Shown: one piece after another, positions 35,833 to 49,301 of the stretch
Layout of the letters: each line of letters starts with the position of its first letter
Position numbering within the stretch: position 1 is the stretch's first letter
NCBI RefSeq assembly: GCF_046630445.1
Contig: NC_092339.1
Span: forward strand, 81,635,501 to 81,699,500
Length of the DNA stretch: 64,000 nucleotides
From: Rutidosis leptorrhynchoides
Lineage: Eukaryota > Streptophyta > Magnoliopsida > Asterales > Asteraceae
Reading direction: 5' to 3'
Made by a program: the position numbers and the translations under genes
Notes under the pieces: generated by a model
What the model was told of the DNA's origin: nothing
Databases searched by the model: none
Seen by the model: only the letters and a program-made list of their open reading frames with translations

Positions 35833-36074
35833 TGATAGGTCAGATCATGTTGAGATTGAGAGAAATGATAAGATAAAGAGAGATTCGGTAGATAGGAATG
35901 AGACTCGATATTAGAGAGAATCGGTACAATTACATTCCACAGCTTCTAGAACTCAGTTACAATGCAATGGCTATCTAATTAGGACTACTTAGGTTCCTTA
36001 TATAGCCCTCTTCTAAGGAACCTTCATTTAAGCTTATTTTCACATTAACACTATACAACTTCGGGATCCTAACA
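35833..36074 (-). repeat. 5' LTR of the young Copia
   Basis: Same length as the partner at 21940-22181 and differing at about two positions. Followed by the right copy of the GTGAT target duplication (36075-36079). Confidence 0.92.
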
Positions 36075-36079
36075 GTGAT

Positions 36080-36642
36080 ATATGCTTTCAAGAACTTGGT
36101 AAATTCTTCCCACACTTAGCTTTTATTTATTTCTTTCTTTACCTTTTTATTCTCCTCTATTCCATTTTAAATGAATTCTAACGTTTTGGGTTGTTTCTCC
36201 ATTTATGTTCTCTCCGAGGTAACAATAATTTCGCCATTATAACCTAGTTTTATCGTTCATAAATATGTATAAACATGATTTTGAATTCATTTAGTTGAAA
36301 ATTTTTCAAATTTTCACAAAATTTGGCAATTAAACTAAGTGTAAACCCGAGAGAATTTATAACCCTTCCCCACACTTGAGATCTTGCAATGCCCTCATTT
36401 GCAAGAAATCAGACTTATAATTATAAATTCATGAGGGTGATTAGTATAGAAAAGTGATTAAAAATACCCAGTTTGTAATTACTAAGCTCGTCGAATGATA
36501 TATGGCGCGCCTCATCGTTCATTCCTTTTGTTGTAATTTCACATATGTTTTGCGTCTTATCGTAAAAATTAGTAGCTTTTGCTGAACTTAATCTTTACAA
36601 GTGCGCTGTTTTACCCTGTTTTGTACATAAGATAAACTACAA

Positions 36643-36726
<84 letters not shown>

Positions 36727-37268
36727 ATAAAAACCTTTATTTATTAAAACAATTTAAATGAATAATTTTTTTAAAATTTTGTTTCCTTTTACTTTAGGTA
36801 GTTTCGGTATGTTTACCTAGTCCGTCCCTCGACAAAATTTAAAATTTGTCATTTTTAAAGCCATTGTTTTAAAAGCAAAGATTTTTGAGTTTTTTAATTT
36901 TTTTGGTATACTTTAGATCAATAAAATTAAAAATAAAGATAACAAAATTTTTCGCCCCGCCCTCGGGTAAAGCAATTTCGGTTCCATGACCTAGTCTTCA
37001 ACTTACGATGAATTTTAGAAATCATTTTTTTAAACTTAATGAAATAAAGTAAATTTTGTTTTTAAATTCACACAAAACTTAAATTTAAAAAGCATATTAA
37101 TTTCATACAAAACCTATAAAACAAAAATTTAGAATGGAGGGAGAAAACTAGTTCTTTAGTGTCTGCTAGTGGAAAAGACCAATCGGATTCCATTCTCGGA
37201 ACTACACGAGAGCAAAACAACTAACTCTATACATCAATTTTTTTTAGAACATTTGAGTCTCCCCACAC
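36080..37268 (-). other. Athila noncoding DNA after the protease region, with (TA)n
   Basis: Noncoding sequence of the minus-strand Athila on the right of the inserted Copia. It has a (TA)n tract at 36647-36722. The stretch at about 37130-37268 aligns in reverse with the sequence after pol in the plus-strand Athila (63372-63530), including the AAGTGTGGGGAGA phrase. Confidence 0.65.
36647..36722. repeat. (TA)n microsatellite
   Basis: About 75 bases of pure TA repeat in the noncoding part of the minus-strand Athila. Confidence 0.95.
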
Positions 37269-39982
37269 TTAGGTAGACGTGGTGTTGAAATTGTGATTAA
37301 CTTCATCGTCAATTTCTCTTGGACCATAATCAACTTGCATATCTGTGACTTTTGCTTTAAGCCAGTGGCCAGCTTCTTCTGTATTATCCACAAATTCAAC
37401 TAGTTTCGCCTTTTCTTTAGGTGACAGATTGGATACTAACCGGTTACATAACTTAAAGTTCCTCTTAATTCTAGCATCGTAAACCCGTATATAAAGTTTC
37501 TTCATTGAACTGTTAATAACGGGGTCATTTAATTTCGTATCAACAACGGGGTTCTTTGTTATCAGGTCATCATTAGGTGTTGTTTCATTTTCCCCACACT
37601 TAGACGTTTTATTATTGTAAAGCACTACCGTTGGAGTTGATAAAACAACATGGTTCTTACCAATCGTTTTTGTTGATTCAACGGTTTTGGTTGGTGGAGA
37701 TTTAGACTTTCGACTCACAAAGGTGATCGATTTTTCATCATCACTAAGTGTCATTCTACCCTCTCTTACATCAAATAACGCCCCGGTGGACGCTAAGAAC
37801 GGTCGACCTAAAATTAGAGGAATGTTTAGGTCCTCTTCTATGTCAATGACAATAAATTCGACTAAAAAGGTTAAATTACCCACTTGAACGGGTAGGTTAT
37901 CAGTAATTCCAACTGGGTGTTTAATGGTTTGATCAAGGAGTCGAACACTCATATCCGTTGGTGTTAGCTCACCTACACCTAATCTCTTATATAATGAAAG
38001 AGGCATAACACTCACACTTGCACCTAAATCTGCTAGTGCATCATATATGACACAATCACTAAGTAGACAAGGAACAATAAATTCACCCGGATCACCCACC
38101 CTGGGTGGAGGTTTTGGTGGAACTGTCTTCACCGGGTTTATCTTTACGGTTTTTGTTTCTTGTACTTTCTTATTCTTTTTATTCTTTCCAAAGGTATCAC
38201 AAACTTTATTACCTATTACTTGCTCATACTCAACTCATTTTCTTGGAAACAGGATGGGTGGTCTGTATGGTGCCACCACTGGCTTTACATACTCGGGTGG
38301 TGGTGGTGTTGTAACTTCTTCATTATTACTCACATCTAAAACCTTCCCATCTTCTGGTGTTGGTTTTTCAGAATTCGTTGACACCATATTAACATTCTCA
38401 TTTCGAGGATTTACTTCAGTATTACTCGGTAGCTTTCCTTGTTCCCTCTCACTCATCATGCTAGCAAGAGTTCCTACGTGTTTTTCTAGATTCAAAATGG
38501 AAGCTTGTTGAGTTCTTAATGACTGATCAAACCTCTCATTTGTTTGAGTTTGAGATGTAATAAATTGTGTTTGAGATTCCATTAGCTTTGCCATCATTTC
38601 TTCTAGATTTGACTTTTTCTCTTCGGTTTGTTGTGGTGGTTTATACAAACCAGGTCTTTGTTGATTGAAAGTGTTGTTTTGAGTTGGTTGGTTATTCGGA
38701 CCTTGTTGGTTATACGAGTTATTGTATGGTCCATTTGGATTGTAAAGAATGTTTTGATTTCGATTAAAGTTCGGCCTTGGCGGTTGATAATTATTTTGAT
38801 AATTATTTCTCTGCCTTTGGTTCATGTAGGAAACATTCTCTCGTTGTTCCATCGTTTGCTCGATGTGACAATCTTTCGTTAAGTATGGTCCACCGCATTG
38901 CTCACAACTGATTCGTATTGCGTGAATATCTTTAGTCATCTTTTCCATTCGTCTCTCGAAAGCATCTATTTTTGCGGAAACGGAATCAAAGTCATGGCTA
39001 AAATCGGCTCTAACCGCTTTAGATGAACGAAAAATATCTTTTTCTTGATGCCACTCATGAGAGTGGGAGGCTGTATTATCAATTATCTTGTGAGCTTCAG
39101 TTGCGGTTTTCTTCATAATGGAACCACCAGCTGCTATGTCGATGTCTTTTCGTGTAGCAACGTCGATACCTTGGTAGAATATTTTACTATTTGATAAGTG
39201 TCTAAACCATGTTGAGGACATCCTCTCAACAACTTTCCGAATCTTGTCCACACCTCATATAGAGTTTCATTTGGCTTTTGCGTGAACGTAACTATTTCTC
39301 CTTGAAGTTTCACGGCTTTAGATGCCGAAAAGAATTGTTTAAGAAATTTTTCAACTAAGACATCCTATGTATCAATCGCCCCTTCAGGTAACGATTCTAA
39401 CCAATCTTTGGCTTCTCCCTTTAAAGTCCAGGGAAATAACATGAGATATATCTGTTCATCCTCAACTTCTCTGATTTTGAATAGAGTACAGATCCTATTA
39501 AAGGTTCAAAGATGTTCGTTTAGATCTTCCTTCGGCGTACCACTATATTGACATTGATTAGTTACCATGTGTAGGATTTGTCCTTTGATTTCATAATCTG
39601 GTGCATTAATGTCTGGCTTAATAATGGCGTGACCTTGGCCTGTACGTGTGGCTCTCATTTGGTCTTCCATACTTAGAGGTTCTGTTACTTCCATAATTGA
39701 AATTGTTGAATACGAATCACTAGAGGATTCTGATTTAACAGTTTGTAGTTCAGGAGGAATGATTAGTGGTTCAGGATCTCTGAATTGTCCTTGAATATCC
39801 TCCGGATTCTCAATTGTGAGGTTGGATTCAAAAAATGGATTATCGGAAATTTGAATTGGAGTACTTGGTCGACTAGATGACGATTCTAAAGAAAAATTAA
39901 CGGCGACAATATTGGCTAGATGTCTTGATCGAGTTACAGGTGGTGAACATATGAAAGGTGGTGAACGTTTTGCTCGGTGCAT
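37269..39982 (-). CDS. Athila gag and protease region (fossil)
   Basis: The gag part starts MHRAKRSPPFICSPPVTRSR, close to the gag start of the plus-strand Athila, and includes the zinc-knuckle-like CEQCGGPYLTKDC and an Asn/Gln-rich stretch. The protease part has DLGASVSVMP and LILGRPFL, the Athila aspartic protease signature. It ends in a phrase ([10 protein letters not shown]) shared with the end of pol in the plus-strand Athila. Broken, with a few breaks. Confidence 0.85.
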
Positions 39983-41246
39983 TCACTGAATATCCTATTA
40001 GTTATAAAAATAAAAATTATATAAGTTATCAAATTAATAGACTTTTCTGATTTTGCCCACGTTTCGAATAGCCAATAGATGCAGCAGGTAGCCAGGACCC
40101 TTTAAATCGGAAGCCCACAACTCGCCACTAACAAATCCAACTATTACTACGAACCAGAAAATTTTGGATGTCTATCAATTTAACCACTTAAAATAATTTT
40201 TCGTCGAATTTTAAAGAAATTTTAGAGAAGAAATAGAAAATTTTATGTCCTAAAAACTAGAGCGTCGAGAAATAAGAAAGAAAAAGAACGCGTCGGAAAA
40301 CGTCGAAAAATAAAAGGTCAAAAAATAAAAATAAGAAAGAAAAACGTCAAAACTTAAAAGTCTAAAAACTAAATCTAAAAAGTTGCGCCTAAAGGTATTA
40401 AAGCTTAAAAGGAAATCTATATCTAAAATGGCAATTACTTAAAAAGTACTAAAATTCTATTAAATATTAAAGCGATGAGTAACGTCGTAAAATTCTAAAG
40501 CGCCTAAATCTTAATCTAAAGAAAAAGCACTTAAGGGATTTTACGGCAAAGCCTAAAAATCTAGAAATATAAAATAACTACGGCAAAAACTAAGTTTAAA
40601 ACTAATTACGAACGATAAAAATAAAAATTACGAATTAAACGTTAAAAATATACAATTTATAAAAAGAAAAAACAAATGATAAAATTACTTATTTTTATAA
40701 AAATATTATTTTTATATTATTATTTTATAAAAGTATTAATTTATAAATTAATAAAACTAATTAGAACTTAAAAATACAATTTAATTAAAAAATTAAAACT
40801 AATTATTATTAAATTAAACCCTAATTTTAATTAATTAATAATAATAAATATTAAACTGAACCCTAGTTCTGTCGGCTCAGACCTGTCACTTCAACTCATG
40901 CGATCGCATGAGTTTGAAGTTATAATACCATGCGGTCGCATGGAGCAGAATTCCGGATCTGAATGTTGGGCTGCTACAGTACCGGGCCCGAATTCTTTTA
41001 CTTATTATTTTTTTTTTCTGTTTTTAATATCTATGAAATATAATTTATAATAAAAACTTATTTTTTTAAAAAATACTTATTAGTTTTTATAACTTTTCAC
41101 AATAAATAAAAAATATAAACTTTTTAATTTAACTAAACTTAAAAATAAAGATATATATTTTTTATATATTTTTATATTTAAAAAAATAGATTACAACTTA
41201 ATAAAAATGTTTTTTTTAATAGCGTTGCGCTTTCGGCGTTTTAGGG
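39983..41246 (-). other. Leader of the minus-strand Athila
   Basis: AT-rich untranslated leader between primer-binding site and gag, matching in reverse the leader at 55817-57381. It contains the palindrome pair at 40895-40943. No gene seen. Confidence 0.7.
40895..40943 (-). promoter_or_regulatory. Palindrome pair in Athila leader (GCGATCGC type)
   Basis: CTCATGCGATCGCATGAG (40895-40912, perfect) and CCATGCGGTCGCATGG (40928-40943, one central mismatch). Centres are 32 bp apart, the same spacing as in this element's LTR. No TATA box follows at the LTR distance. Confidence 0.7.
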
Positions 41247-41264
41247 TCCCCGGCAGCGGCGCCA
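41247..41264 (-). other. Primer-binding site of the minus-strand Athila
   Basis: TGGCGCCGCTGCCGGGGA on the minus strand, the classic Athila/Tat primer-binding site (usually ascribed to tRNA-Asp), eight bases from the LTR edge. Confidence 0.9.
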
Positions 41265-41272
41265 AAAATACT

Positions 41273-41404
41273 TGATGTTATGCGAGGGGTATATGAAATA
41301 GTATTAATTTTTACAACGAAATACTATTAAATACGATACAATTTTTTACAAGATATTTATTTATTTATAGAATGGATATACCTAAACCTTGCTACAACAC
41401 TTAT
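41273..41404 (-). repeat. Inner end of the Athila 5' LTR
   Basis: This 132-bp stretch aligns in reverse with the last 130 bases of the LTR at 53782-55787. It is cut by the Tekay-type insertion at 41405; the remainder must lie beyond the window. Confidence 0.8.
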
Positions 41405-44400
41405 TGAAATGTCCCGTTCTTATTGATTAAAAACGTTCCATATTAATTGATTTCGAAGCGAGGTTTTGACCTCTATATGAGACGTTTTTCAAAGACTGCA
41501 TTCATTTTTAAAACAAACCATAACCTTTATTTCATAAATAAAGGCTTAAAAAGCTTTACGTAGATTATCAAATAATGATAATCTAAAATATCCTGTTTAC
41601 ACACGACCATTACATAATGGTTTACAATACAAATATGTTACATCGAAATCAGTTTCTTGAATGCAGTTTTTACACAATATCATACAAACATGGACTCTAA
41701 ATCTTGTCCTTATTTTAGTATGCAACAGCGGAAGCTCTTAGTATTCACCTGAGAATAAACATGCTTTAAACATCAACAAAAATGTTGGTGAGTTATAGGT
41801 TTAACCTATATATATCAAATCGTAACAATAGACCACAAGATTTCATATTTCAATACACATCCCATACATAGAGATAAAAATCATTCATATGGTGAACACC
41901 TGGTAACCGACGTTAATAAGATGCATATATATAAGAATATCCCCATCATTCCGGGACACCCTTCGGATATGATATAAATTTCGAAGTACTAAAGCATCCG
42001 GTACTATGGATGGGGTTTGTTAGGCCCAATAGATCTATCTTTAGGATTCGCGTCAATTAGGGTGTCTGTTCCCTAATTCTTAGATTACCAGACTTAATAA
42101 AAAAGGGCATATTCGATTTCGATAATTCAACCATAGAATGTAGTTTCACGTACTTGTGTCTATTTTGTAAATCATTTATAAAACCTGCATGTATTCTCAT
42201 CCCAAAAATATTAGATTTTAAAAGTGGGACTATAACTCACTTTCACATATTTTTACTTCGTCGGGAAGTAAGATTTGGCCACTGGTTGATTCACGAACCT
42301 ATAACAATATATACATATATATCAAAGTATGTTTAAAATATATTTACAACACTTTTAATATATTTTGATGTTTTAAGTTTATTAAGTCAGCTGTCCTCGT
42401 TAGTAACCTACAACTAGTTGTCCACAGTTAGATGTACAGAAATAAATCGATAAATATTATCTTAAATCAATCCACGACCCAGTGTATACGTATCTCAGTA
42501 TTGATCACAACTCAAACTATATATATTTTGGAATCAACCTCAACCCTGTATAGCTAACTCCAACATTCACATATAGAGTGTCTATGGTTGTTCCGAAATA
42601 TATATAGATGTGTCGACATGATAGGTCGAAACATTGTATACGTGTCTATGGTATCTCAAGATTACATAATATACAATACAAGTTGATTAAGTTATGGTTG
42701 GAATAGATTTGTTACCAATTTTCACGTAGCTAAAATGAGAAAAATTATCCAATCTTGTTTTACCCATAACTTCTTCATTTTAAATCCGTTTTGAGTGAAT
42801 CAAATTGATATGGTTTCATATTGAACTCTATTTTATGAATCTAAACAGAAAAGTATAGGTTTATAGTCAAAAAAATAAGTTACAAGTCATTTTTGTAAAG
42901 GTAGTCATTTCAGTCGAAAGAACGACGTCTAGATGACCATTTTAGAAAACATACTTCCACTTTGAGTTTAACCATAATTTTTGGATATAGTTTCATGTTC
43001 ATAATAAAAATCATTTTCTCAGAATAACAACTTTTAAATCAAAGTTTATCATAGTTTTTAATTAACTAACCCAAAACAGCCCGCGGTGTTACTACGACGG
43101 CGTAAATCCGGTTTTACGGTGTTTTTCGTGTTTTCAGGTTTTAAATCATTAAGTTAGCATATCATATAGATATAGAACATGTGTGTAGTTAATTTTAAAA
43201 GTCAAGTTAAAAGAATTAACTTTTGTTTGCGAACAAGTTTAGAATTAACTAAACTATGTTCTAGTGATTACGAGTTTAAACCTTCGAATAAGATAGTTTT
43301 ATATATATGAATCGAATGATGTTATGAACATCATTACTACCTAAAGTTTAGTAGGTAAACCTACTGGAAGTGACAAGAAATGATCTAGCTTCAAAGGATC
43401 TTGGATGGCTTGAAAGTTCTTGAAGTAGGATCATGACACAAAAACAAGTTCAAGTAAGATTTTTACTCGAATTAAGATAGTTTATAGTTATAGAAATTGA
43501 ATCAAAGTTTGAATATGAATATTACCTTGAATAAGAAAGATAACCTACTGTATATAACAAAGGTTTCTTGATCTTAGATGATTACTTGGAATGGATTAGA
43601 AAGCTTGGAAGTATATTAGTAAACTTGAAGGGATTTTTGAAGTGTTCTTGAAGTGTTCTTCCTATGATGATTATAGCTTGATTCTTGAAGTGATTTTTGA
43701 TGAAGATGATGATTAACTACTGGAAAAATATGTTCATAATAGTGTGTGTGTGTTGAGAGAGAATTAGAAAGAGAATTGGAAGTGAAATGGAGTGAATGAT
43801 GAGTGGTAATTGGTGAGTGGTGAGTGGGGTTAAAAGGAGTTCTAGTTAGTTGACTAGCTCATGGTAGAAGTTAAAATTGATTAGTCATACATGACATAAT
43901 CAAGAGTGGAATCCCATGCTAGTTCCTATTGGTATATACTCATAGTAAGTACGTTTTGAAGCTGTGTATAATACGGGTAAGAATACGACTAGAATTCTTG
44001 ATGAAAGAAAAGAATGGAAAAGTAACTGTAACCATTTTCGTTAAGTATGAGTGTTTTGATATATGTCTTGAAGTCTTCCAAAAGTATTTTAATACATCTA
44101 AATACACTACATGTATATACATTTTAACTGAGTCGTTAAGTCATCGTTAGTCGTTACATGTAAGTGTTGTTTTGAAACCTTTAAGTTAACGATCTCAATT
44201 AATGTTGTTAACCCATTGTTTATTATATCTAATGAGATGTTAAATTATTATATTATCATGATATTATGATATATTAATATATCTTAATATGATATATATA
44301 CATTTAAATGTCGTTACAACGATAATCGTTACATATATGTCTCGTTTCAAAATCCTTAAGTTAGTAGTCTTGTTTATATGTATATAACTCATTGTTAATA

Positions 44401-44656
44401 TACTTATGGAGATACTTACTTATCATAATCTCATGTTAACCATATGTATATCCATATATATATCGTCATGTCGTTTTTACAAGTTTTAACTTTCGTGAAT
44501 CGCCGGTCAACTTGGGTGGTCAATTGTCTATATGAAACATATTTCAATTAATCAAGTCTTAACAAGTTTGATTGCTTAACATGTTGGAAACATTTAATCA
44601 TGTAAATATCAATCTCAATTAATATATATAAACATGGAAAAGTTCGGGTCACTACA
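41405..44656 (-). repeat. 3' LTR of the Tekay-type element
   Basis: 3252 bp. On the minus strand it starts TGTAGTGACCCGAAC and ends GACATTTCA, typical of Tekay/Del LTRs. The polypurine tract ACGGGTAGGTAC lies directly inside at 44657-44668. A 60-codon plus-strand open frame near 42154 recurs in both LTRs and is not a gene. Confidence 0.9.
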
Positions 44657-44699
44657 GTACCTACCCGTTAAATAAATTTCGTCCCGAAATTTTAAGCTG

Positions 44700-47600
44700 T
44701 TGAAGGTGTTGACGAATCTTCTGGAAATAGATGCGGGTATTTCTTCTTCATCTGATCTTCACGCTCCCAGGTGAACTCGGGTCCTCTACGAGCATTCCAT
44801 CAAACCTTAACAATTGGTATCTTGTTTTGCTTAAGTCTTTTAACCTCACGATCCATTATTTCGACGGGTTCTTCGATGAATTGGAGTTTTTCGTTGATTT
44901 GGATTTCATCTAACGGAATAGTGAGATCTTCTTTAGCAAAACATTTCTTCAAATTCGAGACGTGGAAAGTGTTATTTACAGCCGCGAGTTGTTGAGGTAA
45001 CTCAAGTCGGTAAGCTACTGGTCCGACACGATCAATAATCTTGAATGGTCCAATATACCTTGGATTTAATTTCCCTCGTTTACCAAATCGAACAACGCCT
45101 TTCCAAGGTGCAACTTTAAGCATGACCATCTCTCCAATTTCAAATTATATATCTTTTCTTTTAATGTCAGCGTAGCTCTTTTGTCGACTTTGGGCGGTTT
45201 TCAACCGTTGTTGAATTTGGATGATCTTCTCGGTAGTTTCTTGTATAATCTCCGGACCCGTAATCTGTCTATCCCCCACTTCACTCCAACAAATCGGAGA
45301 CCTACACTTTCTACCATAAAGTGCTTCAAACGGCGCCATCTCAATGCTTGAATGGTAGCTGTTGTTGTAGGAAAATTCTGCTAATGGTAGATGTCGATCC
45401 CAACTGTTTCCGAAATCAATAACACATGCTCGTAGCATGTCTTCAAGCGTTTATATCGTCCTTTCACTCTGCCCATCAGTTTGTGGATGATAGGCAGTAC
45501 TCATGTCTAGACGAGTTCCTAATGCTTGCTGTAATGTCTGCCAGAATCTTGAAATAAATCTGCCATCCCTATCAGAGATAATAGAGATTGGTATTCCATG
45601 TCTGGAGACGACTTCCTTCAAATACAGTCGTGCTAACTTCTCCATCTTGTCATCTTCTCTTATTGGCAGGGAATGTGCTGATTTGGTGAGATGATCAACT
45701 ATTACCCAAATAGTATCAAAACCACTTGCAGTCCTTGGCAATTTAGTGTTGAAATCCATGGTAATGTTTTCCCATTTCCATTCCGGGATTTCGGGTTGTT
45801 GAAGTAGACCTGATGGTTTCTGATGCTTAGCTTTGACCTTAGAACACGTCAAACATTCTCCTACGTATTTAGCAACATCGGCTTTCATACCCGGCCACCA
45901 AAAATGTTTCTTGAGATCCTTGTACATCTTCCCCGTTCCAGGATGTATTGAGTATCTGGTTTTATGAGCTTCTCTAAGTACCTTTTCTCTCATATCTCCA
46001 AATTTTGGTACCCAAATCCTTTCAGCCCTATACCGGGTTCCGTCTTCTCGAATATAAGATGTTTCTCCGATCCTTTGGGTATTTCATCCTTTAAATTTCC
46101 CTCTTTTAAAACTCCTTGTTGCGCCTCCTTTATTTGAGTAGTAAGGTTATTATGAATCATTATATTCATAGATTTTACTCGAATGGGTTCTCTGTCCTTC
46201 CTGCTCAAGGCATCGGCTACCACATTTGCCTTCCCCGGGTGGTAACGAATCTCAAAGTCGTAATCATTCAATAATTCAATCCACCTACGCTGCCTCATAT
46301 TCAGTTGTTTCTGATTAAATATGTGTTGAAGACTTTTGTGGTCGGTATATATAATACTTTTGACCCCATATAAGTAGTGCCTCCAAGTCTTTAATGCAAA
46401 AACAACCGCGCCTAATTCCAAATCATGCGTCGTATAGTTTTGTTCGTGAATCTTCAATTGTCTAGACGCATAAGCAATCACCTTCGTTCGTTGCATTAAT
46501 ACACAACCGAGACCTTGCTTTGATGCGTCATAATAAATCACAAAATCATCATTCCCTTCAGGCAATGACAATATAGGTGCCGTAGTTAGCTTTTTCTTCA
46601 ATAACTGAAACGCTTTCTCTTGTTCATCATTCCATTCAAATTTCTTCCCTTTATGTGTTAATGCAGTCAAGGGTTTTGCTATTCTGGAAAAGTCTTGGAT
46701 GAACCTTCTGTAGTAACCAGCTAGTCCTAAAAACTGGCGTATGTGTTTCGGAGTTTTTAGGGTTTCCCACTTTTCAACAGTTTCTATCTTTGCCGGATCC
46801 ACCTTAATACCTTCTTTGTTCACTATGTGACCGAGGAATTGAACTTCTTCCAACCAAAATGCACACTTTGAAAACTTAGCGTACAATTCTTCCTTCCTCA
46901 ATACTTCTAACACCTTTCTCAAATGTTCACCGTGTTCTTGGTCATTCTTTGAGTAAATAAGTATGTCATCAATGAAAACAATGACAAACTTGTCAAGGTA
47001 TGGTCCACACACTCGGTTCATAAGGTCCATGAACACAGCTGGTGCATTAGTTAAACCAAACGGCATGACTATAAACTCGTAATGACCGTAACGTGTTCTG
47101 AAAGCAGTCTTTGGAATATCATCTTCTTTCACCCGCATTTGATGATACCCGGAACGTAAGTCAATCTTTGAATAAACAGACGAGCCTTGTAGTTGATCAA
47201 ATAAGTCGTCGATTCTCGGTAGTGGGTAGCGGTTCTTGATGGTAAGTTTTTTCAACTCTCGGTAGTCGATACACAACCTGAATGTACCATCTTTCTTCTT
47301 GACAAACAAAACAGGAGCTCCCCACGGTGATGTACTTGGTCGAATGAAACCATGCTCTAAAAGTTCTTGTAATTGGCTTTGCAGTTCTTTCATCTCACTG
47401 GGTGCGAGTCTGTAAGGAGCACGAGCTATTGGTGCAGCTCCTGGTACAAGATCTATTTGAAATTCATCGGATCGCTGTGGGGGTAATCCCGGTAATTCTT
47501 TCGGAAATACATCGGGAAATTCTTTTGCAATGGGAACATCATTGATGCTCTTTTCTTCAGTTTGTACTTTCTCGACGTGTGCTAGAACAGCATAGCAACC

Positions 47601-49301
47601 TTTTCTTATTAGTTTTTGTGCCTTCAAATTACTAATAATATGTAGCTTCGTGTTTCCCTTTTCTCCGTACACCATTAAGGGTTTTCCTTTTTCTCGTATA
47701 ATGCGAATTGTATTTTTGTAACAAACGATCTCTGCTTTCACTTCTTTCAACCAGTCCATACCGATTATCACATCAAAACTCCCTAACTCTACTGGTATCA
47801 AATCAATCTTAAATGTTTCGCTAACCAGTTTAATTTCTCGATTCCGACATATATTATCTGCTGAAATTAATTTACCATTTGCTAATTCGAGTAAAAATTT
47901 ACTATCCAAAGGCGTCAATGGAAAACTTAATTTAGCACAAAAATCTCTACTCATATAGCTTCTATCCGCACCCGAATCAAATAAAACGTAAGCAGATTTA
48001 TTGTCAATAAGAAACGTACCCGTAACAAGCTCCGGGTCTTCCTGTGCCTCTGCCGCATTAATATTAAAAACTCTTCCGCGGCCTTGTCCATTCGTGTTCT
48101 CCTGGTTCGGGCAATTTCTAATAATGTGGCCCGGTTTTCCACATTTATAACAAACTACATTGGCATAACTTGCTCCGACACTACTTGCTCCGCCATTACT
48201 CGTTCCGACACCATTTGTTCCTTTCGTTCTATTAACCCCTAGTCCATAGACCTCACACTTCGCCTCGCTATAACCATTTCTTTTACACTTGTTGCAAAAT
48301 TTGGTGCAGAACCCCGAGTGATACTTTTCACACCTTTGGCATAGCTGCTTCTGATTGTTGTTGTTGTTGCGGTTATTATTGTTGTTGGGATGATTGTTGT
48401 AGTTGCTGTTGTTGTTGTTGTTGTTGTTGTTGGGCCGTTTGTTGTAGTTGCGATTGATGTTGCGATTGTTGGGATAATTGTTGCGATTATTGTTGTAATT
48501 GTTGTTGTTGTTGTATTGGTGATTCTTATCACCGTTTTCCTCCCACTTTCTTTTAACTTGCTTCACATTGGCCTCTTCAGCAGTCTGTTCTTTAATTCTT
48601 TCTTCAATCTGGTTCACTAGTTTGTGAGCCATTCTACATGCCTGTTGTATGGAGGTGGGCTCGTGTGAACTTATATCTTCTTGGATTCTTTCCGGTAATC
48701 CTTTCACAAACGCGTCGATCTTCTCTTCCTCATCTTCGAATACTCCCGGACACAATAGGCACAATTCTGTGAATCGTCTTTCGTACGTGGTAATATCAAA
48801 TCCTTGGGTTCGTAACCCTCTAAGTTCTGTCTTGAGCTTATTGACCTCGGTTCTGGGACGGTACTTCTCGTTCATCAAGTGCTTGAATGCTGACCACAGT
48901 AGTGCGTACGTATCATCTTGTCCCACTTGCTCTAGATAGGTATTCCACCATGTTAACGCAGAACCTGTGAAGGTATGCGTAGCGTACTTCACTTTGTCCT
49001 CTTCAGTACACTTACTTATGGCAAACACCGATTCGACCTTCTCGTTCCACCGTTTCAATCCGATCGGTCCTTCGGTTCCATCAAATTCCAAAGGTTTGCA
49101 GGCAGTGAATTCTTTGTAGGTGCATCCTACACAATTTCCTGTACTGCCAGATCCAAGGTTATTGTTGGTATGTAGCGCAGCCTGTACTGCGGCTATGTTT
49201 GAAGCTAGAAAAGTACAGAATTCCTCTTCATTCATATTCACGGTGTGTCGAGTAGTCGGTGTCATTTCCTTCAAAATAGTCAAATGGAACAAGTTAATCA
49301 T
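44700..49301 (-). CDS. Tekay gag-pol with chromodomain (fossil)
   Basis: Order on the minus strand: gag ([18 protein letters not shown]), an Asn-rich tract, knuckle [14 protein letters not shown], protease ([12 protein letters not shown]), reverse transcriptase ([33 protein letters not shown]), RNase H ([15 protein letters not shown]), integrase with HX-CX2C zinc region ([18 protein letters not shown]) and core ([14 protein letters not shown]), then a C-terminal chromodomain ([20 protein letters not shown]). Chromodomains in this lineage target heterochromatin. About three breaks. Confidence 0.92.
48362..48530. repeat. Asn-codon repeat (TTG on + strand) within gag
   Basis: A trinucleotide run (GTT/TTG) encoding the Asn-rich linker upstream of the zinc knuckle in the Tekay gag. 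Other frames across it are low-complexity artefacts. Confidence 0.85.

Larger units (their letters stand above)
21940..36074 (-). mobile_element. Young Copia retrotransposon (SIRE-like), 14.1 kb (fossil)
   Basis: A full-length minus-strand Copia with 242-bp LTRs at both ends and a GTGAT target duplication. In order: 5' LTR 35833-36074, primer-binding site 35819-35830, noncoding leader, gag (33427-34812), a long coiled-coil region (about 31560-33405), pol (about 28122-31320), a noncoding stretch, an extra coding region (22223-26179), a polypurine tract and 3' LTR 21940-22181. The LTRs differ at about 2 of 242 sites, about 0.8%, or roughly 0.3 million years at a commonly used plant rate. Pol and extra region carry several breaks. 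Reverse transcriptase phrases resemble the SIRE lineage, but the LTRs are short for it. Confidence 0.9.

Noticed and set aside
42154-42336. A 60-codon gene present twice (also near 52001)
   Set aside because: It is part of the two LTR copies of the Tekay-type element and has no recognisable domain.
48239-48620. Thr-rich or Val-rich proteins in other frames
   Set aside because: They are shadows of the Asn-codon repeat inside gag.
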